Shown here piece after piece: positions 61,286-64,000 of a stretch of 64,000 nt of DNA. The translations under genes were made by a program, and so were the position numbers. The first letter of the stretch is position 1. The number at the start of each line of letters is the position of its first letter. The stretch lies in NCBI GenBank assembly GCA_012728835.1, contig JAAYEJ010000059.1, forward strand, positions 1 through 64,000. Reading direction: 5' to 3'. Origin of the DNA: Candidatus Brocadiaceae bacterium (GTDB taxonomy: Bacteria > Planctomycetota > Brocadiia > SM23-32). Under the pieces are notes generated by a model. That model did no database searches and was not told the DNA's origin. It saw only the letters and a program-made list of their open reading frames with translations.

Positions 61286-62521
61286 ATGAGCGTTCCGTTC
61301 CAGCTTGCAGTTGCGGACGGGATTGGGGCCGGTGCTGGGGGCGTGCCGGCGGTCTTCGGGTCCCGCAGGACCCTGCTGAGCAGTCTTGGCCTGAGCGGGC
61401 TTCTGCTGCTGACCAGCATGCTGTTCGTGCGCAACCTCCCCGTGGGAGTCAAGATCTTCACGTGGGGGCTGTTCGCCTGGTCGCTCGTGGTGACTGCCTA
61501 CGCGGTCTTCACGTACGTGGCCGTGCGCCGGTCCGCTCACACGGTGGGCAACGGCATGACCGATCCGCTGACCGGCCTGCTGAACCGCAAGGGCCTCATC
61601 ACGGCCCTGGAGGAATACGATCTGGACGTCGAGCAATTCGGCCGGCGCGTGCGTCTCATCGACGTGGACCTGGCCAACCTGGACAGGGTCAACCACGAGT
61701 TCGGGCAGTCGATGGGCGACGTCGTCCTGCAGGACATCGCGGACCTGCTGCGCCGCACGGCGCCGGGCAGTGCGCTGGTCGGTCGGCTCGGGGGCGACGA
61801 GTTCCTGCTGGCTCTTCCGGGCGCGACGGACGCCGAGACCGATCGGCTGGCCGCGGCCCTGCGGGTCGCCGTGGCCGATTACTCGCTGAACCTCGGGGAC
61901 CGCGGCGAGGTCGGCGGGCTGAAGGCACACGTCAGCGTCGCGGCCTATCTGCCCGACCACTCGTCCCTGCACGAGACGGTCAGGTGTGCCAAAGAGGCCA
62001 GTGTTCACGGGCGCCTGCCCGACGGGGCAGGGCAGGCCGACGAGACGGCCTACCACGTGCCGCGTGTCACCCTCGGGGCCTTTGCCGTGCACCGATGGCA
62101 GAACCTGAGCGAGAAGGCGCGGGGCGGGTTCACGCTCTGGCAGCGGTCGCCCGCCGACGGCGAGTTCCTCGAAGCGATGGTCAGCGACATCGTGCGGATG
62201 CTCGACGGGAAGGCGGAGGTGCAGTGGGTGGACTTTGTGACCACCCCCCCGGCCGCCGGAACGCGCGTGACGCCCGGACGGCGTCTGGCCGAGGCCGTCG
62301 CGAAGCAGTTGGGCGTTCCCTATCGCGACGTGATGCGGGCCGACACGAGCGGCCCCGAGACGCGCAGCGTCGAGCCCGCCGTCGGCGCCTTCGTTGACAG
62401 GGGCGCCGGCGCGCTGTTGGTCACCGACGTGATCGGCTCGGGCATCCTGGAACGTCGCTGCGTCAGAAAGCTGTCCGCCGCCGGCGTCCGTGTCCAGGTC
62501 GCCGCCTGGGCGGCCTACTGA
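61286..62521 (+). CDS. Membrane GGDEF protein with phosphoribosyltransferase-like C-terminus
   Basis: A 411-residue protein with two N-terminal helices (about 31-49 and 54-78), then a GGDEF domain (about 90-240) with MTDPLTGLLNRKG and an intact GGDEF at 169-173, so it may make cyclic di-GMP; no RxxD inhibitory site precedes it. The last 140 residues, LGAFAVHRWQNLSEKARGG through LLVTDVIGSGIL (Asp381) to VRVQVAAWA, resemble a ComF-type phosphoribosyltransferase whose PRPP loop is degenerate (TDVIGSGIL instead of DDVITTGAT). ATG 61286 follows GGAGGGAGGG. The combination suggests nucleotide-sensing control of c-di-GMP and is unusual. Confidence 0.85.
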   Translation: MSVPFQLAVADGIGAGAGGVPAVFGSRRTLLSSLGLSGLLLLTSMLFVRNLPVGVKIFTWGLFAWSLVVTAYAVFTYVAVRRSAHTVGNGMTDPLTGLLNRKGLITALEEYDLDVEQFGRRVRLIDVDLANLDRVNHEFGQSMGDVVLQDIADLLRRTAPGSALVGRLGGDEFLLALPGATDAETDRLAAALRVAVADYSLNLGDRGEVGGLKAHVSVAAYLPDHSSLHETVRCAKEASVHGRLPDGAGQADETAYHVPRVTLGAFAVHRWQNLSEKARGGFTLWQRSPADGEFLEAMVSDIVRMLDGKAEVQWVDFVTTPPAAGTRVTPGRRLAEAVAKQLGVPYRDVMRADTSGPETRSVEPAVGAFVDRGAGALLVTDVIGSGILERRCVRKLSAAGVRVQVAAWAAY

Positions 62522-62634
62522 CGCCGGTCCGCCCTGCGCCGCGCCCGTCGCACACCGGTCCGTCGTGTTCCCCGCTGTCCCTGCCTGTCCGTCCGCGGCA
62601 GACTCCCGGTGACCGGTCCGGAGGGAGACTGCCC

Positions 62635-62819
62635 ATGGACGCGTCGCGCGTGGGGGTGGTGGGTCTGGGCACGTTCGGCGAGGTGCACCTGAATGCCTAC
62701 GCCGGCCAGCCCGGTCCTCCGACTACCGTGAGATGCCTGCGATGCACGGCCTGCGCGTCACCCGCACGGTGCCGGCCATGGAGCAGTCGGCCCGCCAGGG
62801 ACGGCCCGTCGAGCTGTGA
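62635..62819 (+). pseudogene. Gfo/Idh/MocA oxidoreductase gene with large internal deletion
   Basis: Starting at ATG 62635 behind GGAGGGAG, the first 27 codons read ASRVGVVGLGTFGEVHLNAY, the Rossmann start of a Gfo/Idh/MocA dehydrogenase. After about 62715 the reading shifts, and another frame gives SDYREMPAMHGLRVTRTVP, AMEQSARQGRPVEL and a stop at 62819, the usual end of the same family. About 900 bases of the middle are missing, so the product is not functional. Confidence 0.78.
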
Positions 62820-63365
62820 CTACAGCGCGCGCAACGCCGCGCGGCCGTAGTCCAGCATGCTCAGGACGGTGATGGCCACGACGGCCGAGCTCAGCCCGAT
62901 CACGAACGTCTGCTCCCAGCGGCCCCAATACAGCGGCCCCGCCATCAGCACCGCACCGCACGTCCCCTGCACCAGCGCCTTCAGCTTGCCGGTGCGCCGG
63001 GCGCTCACGTCGCCTCCGCGTTCCGTCATGACGATGCGCGAGTAGGAGACCGTGACGTCCCGCACGGCCATGACGAGCGGCACGAACGCCAGGCACCGGC
63101 CGATCATCGCCAGCGACCAGTACACGACCAGCCGCGACACGCTGTCCGCATAGGGGTCGAACAGCTTCCCGAATTTGCTCACCGTCCGGCTGCGACGGGC
63201 GGCGTAGCCGTCCGCCAGATCGGACACCTCGATGGCGATGATCAGGATCGTGGACGCCACGATCGCCCAGCTCCGGTCCCGTGACCACAACGTCAGCACG
63301 GCCACCGGCACTGCGAGGGCCAGGCGCGATCCCGTGAGGAGATTGACGAGCACCAGCTTGGACAA
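62820..63365 (-). CDS. CDP-alcohol phosphatidyltransferase
   Basis: A 181-residue inner-membrane enzyme with about six helices that transfers a CDP-activated lipid to an alcohol in phospholipid synthesis. The catalytic DG-x2-AR-x8-G-x3-D-x3-D is complete (DLADGYAARRS, KFGKLFDPYADS). It starts at TTG 63365, five bases behind GGAGG; no ATG in a better position exists. It ends directly against the broken dehydrogenase gene. Specificity (glycerophosphate, inositol or other) is not clear. Confidence 0.88.
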   Translation of the reverse strand: MSKLVLVNLLTGSRLALAVPVAVLTLWSRDRSWAIVASTILIIAIEVSDLADGYAARRSRTVSKFGKLFDPYADSVSRLVVYWSLAMIGRCLAFVPLVMAVRDVTVSYSRIVMTERGGDVSARRTGKLKALVQGTCGAVLMAGPLYWGRWEQTFVIGLSSAVVAITVLSMLDYGRAALRAL

Positions 63366-63601
63366 CGGCGCCTCCTTCTGAGGCCGGTCGTTCGGCACAT
63401 GCGAGGGCACGGACTGCAGGCGACGGGGCGCGAGCGACTTCGGCCCGGCTGGGGTCGGCAGGCGGCGCCTGCACGCGCCGCCGCCGGCGCCCTTATACCA
63501 TCCGCCGTCGCCGCCTGCAAGGGCACGGACGTCGTCCCTGCCCCCTGCCCCCTAACCCGTTGGCCGCAAAGGGGAAGCGGCCGGGCGCGTTCGACTTCCG
63601 C
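63366..63601. other. Intergenic region
   Basis: No gene is supported between the divergent phosphatidyltransferase and ffh genes. It must contain the promoter of the former; I do not see a clear one. The ffh promoter is at its right end. Confidence 0.4.
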
Positions 63602-63629
63602 TTGAACTGCCCCCGCGTTCTGCTATAAT
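63602..63629 (+). promoter_or_regulatory. Promoter of ffh
   Basis: TTGAAC (63602-63607), 16 bases, TATAAT (63624-63629), about 120 bases before the ffh start. Confidence 0.65.
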
Positions 63630-63749
63630 CCATTGGACCGTGCCGGCGGGGGCCTCGTGTGTGCGCAGGGCCCGCTGTCTGCAGCGGTCGCCGTCGGCCC
63701 CATGGCCGGCCTCGATGTGTAGCCTCCGCCTTCCGGAACGAACAGAACA

Positions 63750-64000
63750 TTGTTTGAGACGCTGACCAGTTCACTCGAGGGCTTCTTCGGCAAGCTGCGG
63801 GGCCGCCCGCTCCTGACGGAGAAGAACATCCAGGACGGGCTCAAGGAGGTCCGCATGGCCCTCCTGGAGGCCGACGTCCACTACAAGGTCGTCAAGGGCT
63901 TCATCGAGCGAGTCAGCGAGCAGGCCGTCGGCGAGAAGGTCGTTCGGGGCGTCAACCCCGCCCAGCAGATCGTCAAGATCGTCCGCGACGAGATCGCCGC
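63750..64000 (+). CDS. ffh: Signal recognition particle protein Ffh, 5' end
   Basis: The first 83 codons of the SRP54 homolog that guides nascent membrane and secreted proteins to FtsY/SecYEG. The N-domain is clear: FETLTSSLEGFFGKLRG, RPLLTEKNIQDGLKEV, RMALLEADVHYKVVK, then GVNPAQQIVKIVRDE. It appears to begin at TTG 63750 with only a weak purine-rich site; no ATG or GTG lies in a better position. The gene runs past the window edge, so the GTPase and M domains are not visible. Confidence 0.93.
   Translation, partial: MFETLTSSLEGFFGKLRGRPLLTEKNIQDGLKEVRMALLEADVHYKVVKGFIERVSEQAVGEKVVRGVNPAQQIVKIVRDEIA

Overview
This is a GC-rich bacterial chromosome segment with densely packed genes on both strands. 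The gene content points to a Planctomycetota-like organism, probably anaerobic or facultative. It has two membrane-anchored serine/threonine kinases, a sialate O-acetylesterase, a GH20 hexosaminidase, several xylose-isomerase-type TIM-barrel proteins, malectin, NPCBM and DUF4380 carbohydrate-associated proteins, a beta-helix protein, an archaeal-type prolyl-tRNA synthetase, and a four-subunit 2-oxoacid:ferredoxin oxidoreductase. The phylum is inferred from this content; no rRNA gene is present to confirm it.

Layout. 1-813: no supported gene, but an AT-rich palindrome and a promoter. 814-5910: kinase 1; a thioredoxin-fold membrane protein translationally coupled to a CoA-disulfide-reductase/rhodanese flavoprotein; a creatininase-family protein directly before nagB. 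5911-9974: an hsp20 gene behind a sigma-54-like site, a secreted sialate O-acetylesterase and a ZIP metal transporter. 10178-14438: a UroD-like protein, a methyltransferase, a sugar isomerase-like protein, ricT (PSP1) and a small membrane protein. 14516-19022: a two-gene membrane/coiled-coil operon, rsmE running into a convergent tRNA-Cys, a baeRF-type eRF1-like protein and an SppA-type lipoprotein protease. 19129-23854: a probable transposase relic, a zinc-ribbon protein, a double-GNAT acetyltransferase, two flavodoxin-fold proteins and a large secreted protein of unknown role. 24088-33588: kinase 2, an iron alcohol dehydrogenase, an esterase-NPCBM protein, a His-rich membrane protein behind a palindromic operator, an enolase-superfamily dehydratase, a GH20 enzyme and a cupin.

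33678-43922: a LURP-one protein and CorA, divergent from an ABC exporter plus DUF1854 partner; an outer-membrane protein divergent from a beta-helix protein; a MATE exporter and a TIM-barrel epimerase. 43983-50474: proS bracketed by GC-rich tandem repeats, DUF4380 and malectin-SGNH lipoproteins, a cold-shock gene with a long leader, and an epimerase plus M55 peptidase pair. 50738-56202: a HEAT-repeat lipoprotein and the compact minus-strand cluster hflX-apbE-(PH-like)-rnpA-yidD, most of whose genes overlap. 56472-60935: porCDAB ended by a clear terminator, then glyA. 61286-64000: a membrane GGDEF protein with a degenerate phosphoribosyltransferase-like tail, a Gfo/Idh/MocA gene broken by internal deletion, a CDP-alcohol phosphatidyltransferase, and the start of ffh, cut by the window edge.

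How the genes work together. The accessory theme is breakdown of amino sugars and acylated glycans: the esterases, GH20, NagB, the sugar isomerases and dehydratase, and the secreted lipoproteins. Around it sit housekeeping modules for translation and secretion (proS, rsmE, rnpA, yidD, hflX, ffh, tRNA-Cys) and ferredoxin-linked carbon metabolism (por, glyA). The most unusual items are the GGDEF-PRTase-like fusion, the thiol/persulfide gene pair, the creatininase-nagB pair with altered ligand motif, and the apbE-PH-rnpA coupling that lacks rpmH.
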